From Ascidiaceihabitans sp. (GTDB taxonomy: Bacteria; Pseudomonadota; Alphaproteobacteria; Rhodobacterales; Rhodobacteraceae): a DNA stretch of 64,000 nucleotides. The translations under genes were made by a program, and so were the position numbers. Shown here piece after piece: positions 9,038-17,863 of the stretch (positions within the stretch are counted from its first letter, which is position 1; each line of letters starts with the position of its first letter). Where the stretch lies: the NCBI GenBank assembly GCA_028248455.1, contig JAOKHV010000004.1, forward strand, positions 42,165 through 106,164, given 5' to 3'. The notes under the pieces are model-generated. The model saw nothing but the letters and a program-made list of their open reading frames with translations. It searched no databases and was not told the origin of the DNA.

Positions 9038-9896
9038 TATAGACGCCTGCGGCCACAGTGATTGCGATGCCAATGGCAGCCATTCCATTTGGTAAATCCT
9101 GAAAGACCCAAAAGCCGATGACAGTTGCAATTGGGATTTCCAAATATTGCATAGGGGCCAAGGTTGCTGACGGTGCATACCGCAAGGACCATGTCATCAT
9201 CAGATGCGCCATCGTGCCAAGAGCACCAATCGCCCATAACATGGCCCACTCAAACGCTGAGGGTGCCATCAGGGTCAACGCATCAATGCCAGAGCTTGTT
9301 GTGATCGCCAGAAGGGGCACCATAATGCAAACCGCCATGACACCGCTGACTGCCTGGAGACCAATCGGATGGGTTTCTTTGGCGATTTTGCGGGTGATTA
9401 ACATGAAGAATGAGAAGTTTAGGGCGACAACCAATGGAAGCAGGGCTGGCCAACCAACTTCGGCAAAACTGGGTTGTACGACCAGAAGGGTACCGACAAA
9501 GCCAACACTGCACGCGATTAGACGACGGGCACCTACTTCTTCGCCCAGCACGTATTTACCAAGCAGCAGCATAATGAACGGCATGACAAAGGCAATCGCA
9601 ACGGCATTGGCCAGTGGAAGGTATTGTAGGGCGGTAAACATCGCGCCAATGCCGAAGATATGAAGGACCGTTCTAATGAAGGCTAGTTGAAGAACCCGAC
9701 CGCTCATGCGCCACGCCAGTTTGGTGGCCCAGACCATCGGGATTAGGATGATCGCTTGCACTGCAAAGCGTACGACGAGCAATTGGCCGAGTGGAACTGT
9801 CTCACCTAGGATCTTGGCAACTGCGTCACCCATTGGGGCAAGAACGCAAAAGCCAAGCATAAGCAGGATTCCGAGGAGGGGTTTATCTTGTTTCAT
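8979..9896 (-). CDS. EamA/DMT family exporter
   Basis: A 305-residue integral membrane protein with about ten hydrophobic segments in two EamA repeats, the ten-helix layout of the drug/metabolite transporter superfamily. Features include APMGDAVAK near the first helix and ANAVAIAFVMPF at the end of helix 4. Substrate cannot be told; amino-acid or metabolite efflux is typical. It is followed by no gene on its strand and sits about 90 bp downstream of a similar paralogue (9988-10896), so the pair probably arose by duplication. Its 3' end overlaps thiN on the other strand by 59 bp. Confidence 0.85.
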   Translation of the reverse strand: MKQDKPLLGILLMLGFCVLAPMGDAVAKILGETVPLGQLLVVRFAVQAIILIPMVWATKLAWRMSGRVLQLAFIRTVLHIFGIGAMFTALQYLPLANAVAIAFVMPFIMLLLGKYVLGEEVGARRLIACSVGFVGTLLVVQPSFAEVGWPALLPLVVALNFSFFMLITRKIAKETHPIGLQAVSGVMAVCIMVPLLAITTSSGIDALTLMAPSAFEWAMLWAIGALGTMAHLMMTWSLRYAPSATLAPMQYLEIPIATVIGFWVFQDLPNGMAAIGIAITVAAGVYIILRERAISRDQALPPEPA

Positions 9897-9987
9897 ATCA
9901 TCAAGTTAGGCGGCGTACTTTTTGAAAGCAACGTACAGGTTGCGTATAAATTGCCCTTGTTTCGGGCTTGATTGCCGCTAATTGGCG

Positions 9988-10896
9988 TCACAACTTGTTG
10001 GAAGTGTCGCTGCTTTGACGCTCGCGTGCCAATATGTACAGACCAGAGGATATGATGATCGCAACGCCTAGCAGAGTTGTGGGTGTTGGCACATCACCAA
10101 AAATAGCGATCCCGAATATCGTGGCGGTTACGATTTCTAGATATTGTAGAGGTGCTAAGGTGCTCGCAGGTGCTTTGGCCATCGCGAACCCGATCAACAG
10201 ATGTGCGAGTGTTGCCATGATCCCGACCCCGATCATCATCTGAACGGCAAAGGCGCTGGGCCACGCTGGATCGAGGCCTGCAATGTTTGAGCCATCTGCG
10301 AACCACAGGACGGGGACGGACAGCACCACGGCTGCAATAGCTGTGTAGGATTGCATCGCCAACGGATGCATCTTCTGCGCCATTTGCCGCGTGAGGATCA
10401 TATATACGGCAAAGCAGGCGGCTGTTCCCAACGGCAACAATGCGACGGCGCCTGTGTTGGCAAAGCTTGGGCGGATTACAAACAATGCGCCGATAAAACC
10501 GATAAGACAGGCGATGATCCTGCGCGGCCCTACGGTTTCTTTTAATATCACGGCCCCAAGAAGGGTTAGGATGAAGGGCTCGACAAAGAACACGGCGATT
10601 GCGTCTGCGATGGGCATAGAACGTAAGGCGGTAAAGAATAGTCCTGTCGCAACCATAATCAGAATGGCGCGCAGCAGATGTAACACCACCTCTTGTCTGT
10701 TGGGGAGGTGAAGTACGGCCATTAAGGCGGCGATTGGCAGCAGAAGGCTGGATTGCATGATGAACCGCGCGGCCGTCACTTGGGCCACAGGGATTTCATG
10801 GGGCACCAGTTTGGCAAAGACGTCGATACCGGGCGCGATCATTGCACCGGATGACATCAGCAAGACGCCTGTGAGGGTTGCGTTTGCGGGTTTCAT
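9988..10896 (-). CDS. EamA/DMT family exporter, paralogue
   Basis: A 302-residue ten-helix DMT-superfamily protein with two EamA repeats. It shares layout and motifs with its downstream neighbour, for example AxAIAVFFVEPF in the helix 4 region against ANAVAIAFVMPF, and APASTLAPLQYLEI against APSATLAPMQYLEI, so the two are clearly paralogues. Its ATG overlaps the sdaA stop by one base, which suggests that it is co-expressed with serine deaminase. Export of serine or a related compound is a reasonable guess from this context but not shown. Confidence 0.86.
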   Translation of the reverse strand: MKPANATLTGVLLMSSGAMIAPGIDVFAKLVPHEIPVAQVTAARFIMQSSLLLPIAALMAVLHLPNRQEVVLHLLRAILIMVATGLFFTALRSMPIADAIAVFFVEPFILTLLGAVILKETVGPRRIIACLIGFIGALFVIRPSFANTGAVALLPLGTAACFAVYMILTRQMAQKMHPLAMQSYTAIAAVVLSVPVLWFADGSNIAGLDPAWPSAFAVQMMIGVGIMATLAHLLIGFAMAKAPASTLAPLQYLEIVTATIFGIAIFGDVPTPTTLLGVAIIISSGLYILARERQSSDTSNKL

Positions 10897-12269
10897 CAGC
10901 AGTTGGGCACGTTGACCGCCAAGCCACCAAGAGAGGTTTCTTTGTATTTGGTGGACATGTCCTCGCCTGTTTGACGCATCGTTTCAATGCAGGCATCTAA
11001 TGGCACAAGGTGTGTGCCATCACCACGTAGCGCAAGGGAGGCGGCAGAGACCGCTTTGATCGCGCCAAGTCCGTTGCGTTCGATACAAGGGACCTGCACC
11101 AAACCTTTGACGGGATCGCATGTCATACCAAGGTGATGTTCAAGCGCGATTTCAGCGGCGTTTTCGACCTGTTCGGGTGATCCGCCCATTATAGCGCATA
11201 GGGCTGCAGCGGACATGGCTGCGGCAGACCCCACTTCGGCCTGACACCCCGCTTCGGCTCCAGAGATTGAGGCGTTGTATTTCACAAGACCCCCAATGGC
11301 GGCGGCGGTCAGCAGGAAATCTTCGATATGGGACTCTGATGCGCCTGGTACGTGGTCTAGGTAATAGCGCAGAGTTGCTGGCAACACGCCTGCGGCCCCG
11401 TTTGTTGGGGCGGTGACAACTTGACCACCAGCGGCGTTTTCCTCGTTTACGGCCATCGCGTAGACGCTCATCCAGTCATTGATGGTGTGGGGTGCTTGTT
11501 GGTTCATGCCCCGTTCAGCCAACAATGCATCATGAATGCCTTTGGCGCGGCGTTTCACGTTCAGGCCACCAGGTAGGATGCCATCGGTTTCAAGGCCGCG
11601 GTTGATGCAGTCGTTCATCACTTGCCACAAACGCGCTGACCCTTTCTTAAGGTTGGCCGAACCGCCACGGGCTTCTTCATTGCTACGCTTCATCGCGGCG
11701 ATGGTTTTGCTAGAGGCGTTGGACATCTTCAGCATTTCGGCGGCGGATTTGAAAGGAAAGGGCACGGGGGCCCCTTCATCAGTGGCCTTGCCTGCGGCCA
11801 ATTCCTGTTCCGTCATGACAAAGCCGCCACCGATGGAATAGAACACTTGGCTAAGGGTCACGTCGCCTTGTTTGTCGGTTGCCATCAAAATCATACCATT
11901 GGCGTGGCCATCTAGCTGTGTGTCATAATCAAAGATCAGATCGGTCTTTGGGTTGAAGTTCAGCGTTGGTAGGTCTGCAGGGCTGAGTGTGTTCGTCTCG
12001 CGCATGGTCGTGAGAACCGCATCAGCCTTATCATTGTCGTAGGTGTCAGGCAGAAAGCCAGCAAGACCAAGGATTGTGGCGCGGTCCGTTGCGTGGCCTA
12101 CGCCAGTGAAGGCCAAGGATCCGTGCAGGGTCGCCTTAACACCTGCAAATTCAAACGGTGAGGCGCGCATCATGTCAAGGAAACGGGCGGCGGCCACCAT
12201 CGGTCCCATCGTGTGGGAAGAGGACGGTCCAATGCCGACTTTGAACATCTCGAAAACGGATAGAAACAT
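10896..12269 (-). CDS. sdaA: L-serine ammonia-lyase
   Basis: Iron-sulfur L-serine dehydratase turns L-serine into pyruvate and ammonia. The 457-residue single-chain protein has the N-terminal beta domain starting MFLSVFEMFKVGIGPSSSHTMGP and the C-terminal alpha domain with the conserved cysteines that hold the catalytic [4Fe-4S] cluster, for example in SGAEAGCQAEVG and GMTCDPV. Length is as in E. coli SdaA/SdaB. It sits in a tight block with a GST gene upstream (one-base overlap) and a DMT exporter downstream (one-base overlap), so all are likely one transcript. Confidence 0.95.
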   Translation of the reverse strand: MFLSVFEMFKVGIGPSSSHTMGPMVAAARFLDMMRASPFEFAGVKATLHGSLAFTGVGHATDRATILGLAGFLPDTYDNDKADAVLTTMRETNTLSPADLPTLNFNPKTDLIFDYDTQLDGHANGMILMATDKQGDVTLSQVFYSIGGGFVMTEQELAAGKATDEGAPVPFPFKSAAEMLKMSNASSKTIAAMKRSNEEARGGSANLKKGSARLWQVMNDCINRGLETDGILPGGLNVKRRAKGIHDALLAERGMNQQAPHTINDWMSVYAMAVNEENAAGGQVVTAPTNGAAGVLPATLRYYLDHVPGASESHIEDFLLTAAAIGGLVKYNASISGAEAGCQAEVGSAAAMSAAALCAIMGGSPEQVENAAEIALEHHLGMTCDPVKGLVQVPCIERNGLGAIKAVSAASLALRGDGTHLVPLDACIETMRQTGEDMSTKYKETSLGGLAVNVPNC

Positions 12270-12970
12270 TAGATAGGGCTTCCTTCAGGAGGGTTTGGTG
12301 CTTTGGGGTTTGTGAACGGGGTTGCGTTTATGCCCTCTGCTTGGATCAATAAATGGACGGGCGCGAGGGTTTCCAAGCGCTGACACATGTCGTGGAGGGC
12401 TGGATAGTTGGCTAAGTTGTGCCAACTATGGTCATAATCTTGTGGGTAAATGGCGGGCCAGCGCAATGTGGCCGCGATGTAAAAATCCAAAGCGCTGGGC
12501 GTTTGCCCGCCGCACCATGTATGTCCCTGGGCCACAAGGCCATCGAGTTGGGTATGATATCGAACCAGTGCGTTCGCCGCGTTTGCGCGCAAAGTACTTT
12601 GGAGAATGGGGTCAGCGCCAATGAATTGATCAGGATAGAAAAACATGCGCAGGGCGGAGTGCACGGTGTTGAATATGAAGAACAACCATTTCAGGAAATC
12701 CGCACGCTCAGCACTGTGTGGGGCAGGGCCCAAGCCGCCGTGGCGATCGGCCAGCCAAAGCAGAATAGCGCCTGTTTCAAAGATGGGTCCCTGATCCGTT
12801 TCCAGCGTTGGGATCAAGCCATTGGGGTTCAGGGCCATGTAGGAATCAGACCGTTGGGCCGCTTGGCTACGGTCCACCAGTGCACACCGATAGGGGGTGC
12901 CAACTTGTTCCAAGGCAAGGCGGATCACAAGGGATGCGTTATCAGGGGCGTAGTGCAGGACATAGCTCAT
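12269..12970 (-). CDS. Glutathione S-transferase family protein
   Basis: A 233-residue protein with the GST layout: an N-terminal thioredoxin-like domain (MSYVLHYAPDNASLVIRLALEQ at the start, NPNGLIPTLET near 48-58, and the FETGAILLWLADRH glutathione-binding stretch) and an all-helical C-terminal domain. The substrate is unknown; GST-fold proteins next to metabolic genes often act in detoxification or isomerisation. First gene of the GST-sdaA-DMT block; its TAA overlaps the sdaA ATG by one base. Confidence 0.85.
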   Translation of the reverse strand: MSYVLHYAPDNASLVIRLALEQVGTPYRCALVDRSQAAQRSDSYMALNPNGLIPTLETDQGPIFETGAILLWLADRHGGLGPAPHSAERADFLKWLFFIFNTVHSALRMFFYPDQFIGADPILQSTLRANAANALVRYHTQLDGLVAQGHTWCGGQTPSALDFYIAATLRWPAIYPQDYDHSWHNLANYPALHDMCQRLETLAPVHLLIQAEGINATPFTNPKAPNPPEGSPI

Positions 12971-13146
12971 GCCTTAATGAATAGGGCAGATGGCCCTATA
13001 GGTCTTTCTGAAAACGACATTTCGAAGTGAAGAGGGGACGTGACCCATTTTTACGATGCATTTGTGCGGGATTAAGGGGGTGCTTTCTTCTCGCACCTTA
13101 GCCTGCACTTTTGTATAAGCTGCGCAGTAACTAGGGAGTCGCAGCT

Positions 13147-13932
13147 ATGGCCGGAGAATTGTCACCAATCGACAAGGCAAAATTTGTTGCTGCCAAACGG
13201 GCTGCGCAATACGTCGAGGACGGCATGCGCGTTGGATTGGGCAGCGGATCAACTGCTGCGTGGTTGGTGCGTTTTTTAGGTGAAAGCGTACGCAATGATG
13301 GCTTGCGGATTAAAGGTGTTCCCACATCGACCCGCATTGCTGAATTGGCGCGCGAAGTTGGACTTGATATTGTTTCGTTGGATGAAGCCAAGTGGTTAGA
13401 CATCACGATTGATGGTGCAGATGAGTTTGACTGCGACCTAAATCTGATCAAAGGTGGTGGTGGTTCATTGCTACATGAGAAGATCGTGGCGATGGCATCT
13501 GATCAAATGATTGTTATCGCGGACATCGGAAAAGAGGTCGAATCCTTGGGGAATTTTCCATTGCCAATCGAGGTCATTCCCTTTGGATGGCAGACCACCC
13601 AAGCGCTGGTTGAAGAAACTCTTATTTCTATTGATGTTTTGGGCCGTCAGTCGACGCTGCGCATGAATGGACATCGCCCGTTTATAACAGATGAGGGGAA
13701 CCATATTCTGGACCTTCATTTGAGCCGCATTGGGAACCCACGTCAGTTGGCGATGGTGATAAATCAAATGCCAGGTGTGGTTGAAAACGGTCTGTTTGTT
13801 GATATCTGTGATGCGGTCGTGATCGGCTTCAGCGATGGCCGTGTCGAGATACGTGATATTAATGCGGGGACGGTCGAAACAGACCGTCTTGATTTCGCCG
13901 AAACAGACAACCTGTTTAGCGATCTTTCATAA
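13147..13932 (+). CDS. rpiA: Ribose-5-phosphate isomerase A
   Basis: RpiA interconverts ribulose 5-phosphate and ribose 5-phosphate in the pentose phosphate pathway. The 261-residue product has VGLGSGSTAAWL (phosphate loop, residues 30-41), then DITIDGADEFD (catalytic Asp residues, about 82-92) and LIKGGGGSLLHEK (about 99-111, catalytic Glu and Lys). It is slightly longer than the E. coli enzyme (219), as is usual in this family of alphaproteobacteria. GGGAG lies about 8 bp before the ATG. It is followed by gor after 14 bp, probably the same operon; the two share NADPH supply and use. Confidence 0.96.
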   Translation: MAGELSPIDKAKFVAAKRAAQYVEDGMRVGLGSGSTAAWLVRFLGESVRNDGLRIKGVPTSTRIAELAREVGLDIVSLDEAKWLDITIDGADEFDCDLNLIKGGGGSLLHEKIVAMASDQMIVIADIGKEVESLGNFPLPIEVIPFGWQTTQALVEETLISIDVLGRQSTLRMNGHRPFITDEGNHILDLHLSRIGNPRQLAMVINQMPGVVENGLFVDICDAVVIGFSDGRVEIRDINAGTVETDRLDFAETDNLFSDLS

Positions 13933-13946
13933 CAAGGACTAAGCCC

Positions 13947-15305
13947 ATGGCGTTCGACTACGATCTTTTTGTTATTGGTGGCGGCTCTGGAGGCGTACGT
14001 GCAGCCCGTGTTGCAGCTGGTGAACACGGTGCGAAAGTCGCATTGGCAGAAGAGGATCGTTACGGCGGCACCTGCGTTATTCGCGGCTGTGTCCCCAAAA
14101 AGCTGATGGTATTTGCATCAGGCTATAGCGGAATTGAGGCGGAAGCTGGAGCATATGGTTGGGATATCACTTTGGGTGATTTCAACTGGGAACGCTTTAA
14201 AGGGTCAATGCACGCTGAATTGGATCGCCTTGAGGCCATCTATCGCCGCTTGCTTGCCAACTCTGGCGTTGAGACATTCGATGCACGCGCAACTGTAAAA
14301 GACGCGCACACTATTGTTTTGTCCACGGGCGAAGAAAAGACAGCCAAGCATATCTTGGTCGCTGTGGGTGGTCGCCCTACACGCCCCAATATTCCAAATG
14401 CGGATGTTGGTATCGTGTCTGATGATTTGTTCGATCTGCCAGAACTGCCAAAAACAATGCTGATTATCGGTGGTGGATACATCGCGTCTGAATTTGCAGG
14501 CGTCATGAATGGTTTGGGTGTTTCGGTGACGCAGTATTACCGTGGTGAGCAAATCTTGCGTGGCTTTGACAATGAGGCGCGTGCATTGATTGCGGACCAA
14601 ATGGTCGAAAAAGGCATCGATCTACAATTGGGCACGAACATCGCAGAGATGGAAAAACGTGACGGCGGGGTCTGGGTTAAGTCGACTACTGGCGTCGAAA
14701 CTATTTTTGATCAGGCTTTGTTCGCAACGGGCCGCAAACCAAACACGGATGGATTGGGCATTGAAGAAGCTGGCGGCGCGCTGGGCCGTGGTGGCGAAAT
14801 CGTTGTGGATGAGTATAGTCAAACTGGTGTCCCGTCGATCTATGCGATTGGCGATGTGACGAACCGCGTGAACCTAACACCTGTTGCGATCCGCGAAGGC
14901 ATGGCCTTTGTTCAGACAGTGTTCAATGCCAAGCCAACACCTGTCGATCACGATTTGATCCCATCTGCGATCTTTACGCAGCCTGAAATGGGTACCGTTG
15001 GATTGTCTGAGGAAGCAGCAGCTGAGATCGAACCGATTGAAGTTTATGCGACGACATTCAAGCCAATGCAGTCCTCATTCGCATGCAAACCTGATCGCGT
15101 TATGATGAAACTGATCGTGTCCCAAGCAACGCGCGTTGTTTTGGGCTGCCATATCGTTGCACCGAATGCGGGCGAGATGATCCAATTGGCAGGTATTGCG
15201 GTCAAAATGGGCGCTACAAAAGAAGATTTCGACCGGACGGTTGCGGTTCACCCCACAATGTCTGAAGAAATGGTAACAATGAAAACACCTACACGTAAAA
15301 CATAG
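13947..15305 (+). CDS. gor: Glutathione-disulfide reductase
   Basis: A flavoprotein that reduces oxidised glutathione with NADPH. The 452-residue product begins with the FAD loop DYDLFVIGGGSGGVRAAR, has the redox pair Cys43/Cys48 in GGTCVIRGCVPKK, the second nucleotide loop IIGGGYIASEFAG near 172-184, and the C-terminal HPTMSEEMVTM with the catalytic His. Length is normal. The nearby trxB at 60.5 kb supplies the parallel thioredoxin route. Confidence 0.95.
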   Translation: MAFDYDLFVIGGGSGGVRAARVAAGEHGAKVALAEEDRYGGTCVIRGCVPKKLMVFASGYSGIEAEAGAYGWDITLGDFNWERFKGSMHAELDRLEAIYRRLLANSGVETFDARATVKDAHTIVLSTGEEKTAKHILVAVGGRPTRPNIPNADVGIVSDDLFDLPELPKTMLIIGGGYIASEFAGVMNGLGVSVTQYYRGEQILRGFDNEARALIADQMVEKGIDLQLGTNIAEMEKRDGGVWVKSTTGVETIFDQALFATGRKPNTDGLGIEEAGGALGRGGEIVVDEYSQTGVPSIYAIGDVTNRVNLTPVAIREGMAFVQTVFNAKPTPVDHDLIPSAIFTQPEMGTVGLSEEAAAEIEPIEVYATTFKPMQSSFACKPDRVMMKLIVSQATRVVLGCHIVAPNAGEMIQLAGIAVKMGATKEDFDRTVAVHPTMSEEMVTMKTPTRKT

Positions 15306-15387
15306 AGACACATGGCTTGATTTTTTGACCTGAAAGCACAGGTATAGAGCAAGATTAAAGTTTCTCAATTTAAGGAATGACGCGAAA

Positions 15388-16587
15388 ATGGCTGGCAATA
15401 CAGGCGGCCCCTGGGGGGGCGGCGGCAATTCGGGCGGTAACAACGGCGGCGGAAACCGTGGGGAAAATGGCAATAACGGTGGCGGGCGCAAGCCAGGCAA
15501 CGATGGGCCACAAATCCCAGAGATTGATGAGCTGGTCAAAAAAGGCCAAGAGCAACTGCGCGTCCTAATGGGCGGCCGTGGTGGCACTGGCGGCGGCAAT
15601 GGCGCTGACAATGGCGGCGGTGGCGGTCCTGCACTGACACGCGGCACAGTTGGACTTGGTCTTTTGGCAGCAGCAGTATTGTGGGGAATGACCAGCTTTT
15701 ATACTGTGCGCCCTGAGCAGCAGTCGATCGAATTGTTTCTTGGTGAATTCTCGGGCATCGGTACTGAGGGTCTGAACTTTGCCCCTTGGCCACTGGTCAA
15801 AGCCGAAGTGTTTGATGTCACAACCAACCGCACCGAGACAATCGGTGTTGCGCGGACGTCTGGCAATGATGGCTTGATGCTGACAACGGACGAAAACATC
15901 GTAGACATCGATTTCGAAGTTGTTTGGAACGTCAAAAACGCACGTGATTTCAAATTCTCGTTACGCTCTCCTGAATCTTCAGTGATTGCGATTTCTGAGG
16001 CTGCGATGCGTGAAGTTATCGCTGAATCAGAATTGGCTCCGATTTTGAACCGTGACCGCGCCAGCGTTGAAGTCGACGTGCGCGAATTGATCCAACTTAC
16101 TTTGGACAACCGCCAAACAGGTATCAACATCTTGCGTGTGAACGTTAAGAAGGTCGATCCACCAAGCCAAACAGTACGTATGGTTGATAGCAACGGCAAC
16201 GTAACAACCGTTTCTGTTGTGGATGCGTTCCGTGATGTTCAGGCCGCAGAACAAGAGCGCGACCGCCTAGAGCGTCAAGCGGATGCATATGCAAACCAGA
16301 AAACTGCGGAAGCCCGTGGTGAATCTGCGCAGTTGCTTGAAGCTGCTGAGGGCTATCGCGCCCGTGTGGTCAATGACGCTGTTGGTGAAGCCAGCCGTTT
16401 CTTGGCCGTTTTGAACGAATATCAAGCGGCCCCAGAAGTAACCCGCAAACGTCTTTATCTTGAGACGATGGAAAAGGTCTTGGGCAATGTGGACAAGATT
16501 ATTCTTGAAAACAACACTGATGGTGGGCAGGGCGTCGTTCCCTACCTTCCTCTGAACGAATTGCGTAAAAACGGAGGGTCAAACTAA
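15388..16587 (+). CDS. hflK: FtsH protease modulator HflK
   Basis: HflK, with HflC, forms a large inner-membrane cage around the FtsH protease and modulates quality control of membrane proteins. The 399-residue product has a very Gly/Asn-rich N-terminal cytoplasmic region (about residues 1-85), one membrane helix (about 90-106), and a periplasmic SPFH/Band 7 domain followed by a coiled coil rich in Ala, Glu and Arg (about 280-350). It is followed directly by hflC with a one-base overlap. The Gly-rich start is usual for HflK. Confidence 0.95.
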   Translation: MAGNTGGPWGGGGNSGGNNGGGNRGENGNNGGGRKPGNDGPQIPEIDELVKKGQEQLRVLMGGRGGTGGGNGADNGGGGGPALTRGTVGLGLLAAAVLWGMTSFYTVRPEQQSIELFLGEFSGIGTEGLNFAPWPLVKAEVFDVTTNRTETIGVARTSGNDGLMLTTDENIVDIDFEVVWNVKNARDFKFSLRSPESSVIAISEAAMREVIAESELAPILNRDRASVEVDVRELIQLTLDNRQTGINILRVNVKKVDPPSQTVRMVDSNGNVTTVSVVDAFRDVQAAEQERDRLERQADAYANQKTAEARGESAQLLEAAEGYRARVVNDAVGEASRFLAVLNEYQAAPEVTRKRLYLETMEKVLGNVDKIILENNTDGGQGVVPYLPLNELRKNGGSN

Positions 16588-17471
16588 TGCGTAACTCTAG
16601 CTATTTGATCCCTGTCGTTGTTATTGCGATCGCAGGTATCCTTTCATCGATCTTTATTGTGGACGAGCGCGAAAAAGTGCTGGTTCTGCGTTTTGGTCAA
16701 ATCAAACAAGAGATTACTGAACCTGGCTTGGGCTTTAAAATTCCATTGTTGGACGAGGTTGCACGTTACGAAGACCGTATCCTGACTATGGAAACGGAAT
16801 TGATCGAGGTCACACCGGCCGATGATCGTCGTCTAGAAGTCGATGCCTTTGTTTTGTACCGTATTACTAACGTGAAACAGTTCCGCCAAGCGCTTGGTGG
16901 TGGTGGTGAACGTGAAGCTGAAGTGCAGTTACGCGGTATTCTAGACTCGCAAATTCGTGCTGTTTTGGGTTCCGAAGGTGTGACATCTAACACCATCCTA
17001 TCCCCAGAGCGTGCGGCATTGATGGTTCAAATCCGTGATCAGTCTGACTCGCGTTCTAAAGCACTAGGTCTGTCGATTGTGGATGTGCGTCTGCGTCAAA
17101 CCAACCTTCCAGAGCAAAACTTTGCTGCGACCTTGCAGCGGATGATTGCGGAACGTGAGCGTGAAGCAACGGATGAACGTGCGCGTGGTCGTGAGGCTGC
17201 ACAACGTGTTCAAGCGTTGGCTGATCGTACGTATGAGGAAATCTTATCTGAAGCGCGCCGTGACGCACGTATCGCTGAAGGTGAAGCCGATGCGGCACGT
17301 AACAAAATATTTGCGGAAGCATATGGTCAGGATCAAGAGTTCTTTGAATTCTACCGTTCTTTGACCGCCTATGAGACCGCAATCAATGGTAAAAATACTT
17401 CGATGGTTATGTCGCCTGACAGCGAGTTCTTTAACTATTTCAAGAGTGATCAAGGCGCTGCGTCAAAGTGA
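16587..17471 (+). CDS. hflC: FtsH protease modulator HflC
   Basis: Partner of HflK in the FtsH-HflKC assembly. The 294-residue product has an N-terminal signal anchor (SSYLIPVVVIAIAGILSSIF), then the SPFH/Band 7 domain starting VDEREKVLVLRFGQI, and a charged coiled coil (about 190-240). Its ATG overlaps the hflK TAA by one base. The order hflK-hflC-DUF2065-degP groups membrane proteolysis and periplasmic quality control. Confidence 0.95.
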   Translation: MRNSSYLIPVVVIAIAGILSSIFIVDEREKVLVLRFGQIKQEITEPGLGFKIPLLDEVARYEDRILTMETELIEVTPADDRRLEVDAFVLYRITNVKQFRQALGGGGEREAEVQLRGILDSQIRAVLGSEGVTSNTILSPERAALMVQIRDQSDSRSKALGLSIVDVRLRQTNLPEQNFAATLQRMIAEREREATDERARGREAAQRVQALADRTYEEILSEARRDARIAEGEADAARNKIFAEAYGQDQEFFEFYRSLTAYETAINGKNTSMVMSPDSEFFNYFKSDQGAASK

Positions 17472-17671
17472 TTGCGTTGATCGTATTGGCCATTGGTTTG
17501 GTCATGATAGTAGAGGGGCTGGCATATGTGCTGGCCCCTTCTCTCATTGAACAGGTCCTTGAGATCCTGCGCAGCTTGCCCGAAGCGTCCCGCCGCCAAA
17601 TGGGCGGATTGGTCTTGGTGTTAGGTTTGCTGTTGGTGTGGGGCGCGTTTCAATTGGGCGTGAGTCTGTAA
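17468..17671 (+). CDS. DUF2065 small membrane protein (YjeT-like)
   Basis: A 67-residue protein with two hydrophobic helices (about residues 3-22 and 46-64) and the central RSLPEASRRQMGG that is typical of DUF2065/YjeT. The start is GTG at 17468, overlapping the hflC stop by four bases, which implies translational coupling. In enterobacteria YjeT also sits beside hflKC, so an association with the FtsH modulator complex is plausible, but no function is established. Confidence 0.82.
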   Translation: MIALIVLAIGLVMIVEGLAYVLAPSLIEQVLEILRSLPEASRRQMGGLVLVLGLLLVWGAFQLGVSL

Positions 17672-17736
17672 ATACGGCCAAACCGGGTCAAATGTTTCAA
17701 TGCATACCCCTTTGCTTCACTGTTTCTTGAGAATTC

Positions 17737-17766
17737 CTTGAAAGCACCGCGTCCGCGCACCATGTT
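17737..17766 (+). promoter_or_regulatory. Candidate RpoH heat-shock promoter for degP
   Basis: CTTGAAA at 17737-17743 and CACCATGTT at 17758-17766 are 14 bp apart, close to the enterobacterial RpoH pattern (CTTGAAA, 13-14 bp, CCCCATnT). It lies about 100 bp before the degP start, in a gene family often under heat-shock or envelope-stress control. The match is by eye. Confidence 0.5.
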
Positions 17767-17863
17767 GCAGGTTGTAGTCTGCACACCCTAAATGCAGGCT
17801 GAATGTGACGCGTATTGAAGCGCAAAATAGCCCGAAGTGGCCCGTACTTACAGGAGACGATAA

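Noticed and set aside
15306..15387. Possible promoter before hflK (TTGATT and TATAGA)
   Set aside because: Spacing of about 20 bp is too long for a standard promoter and the match is weak.
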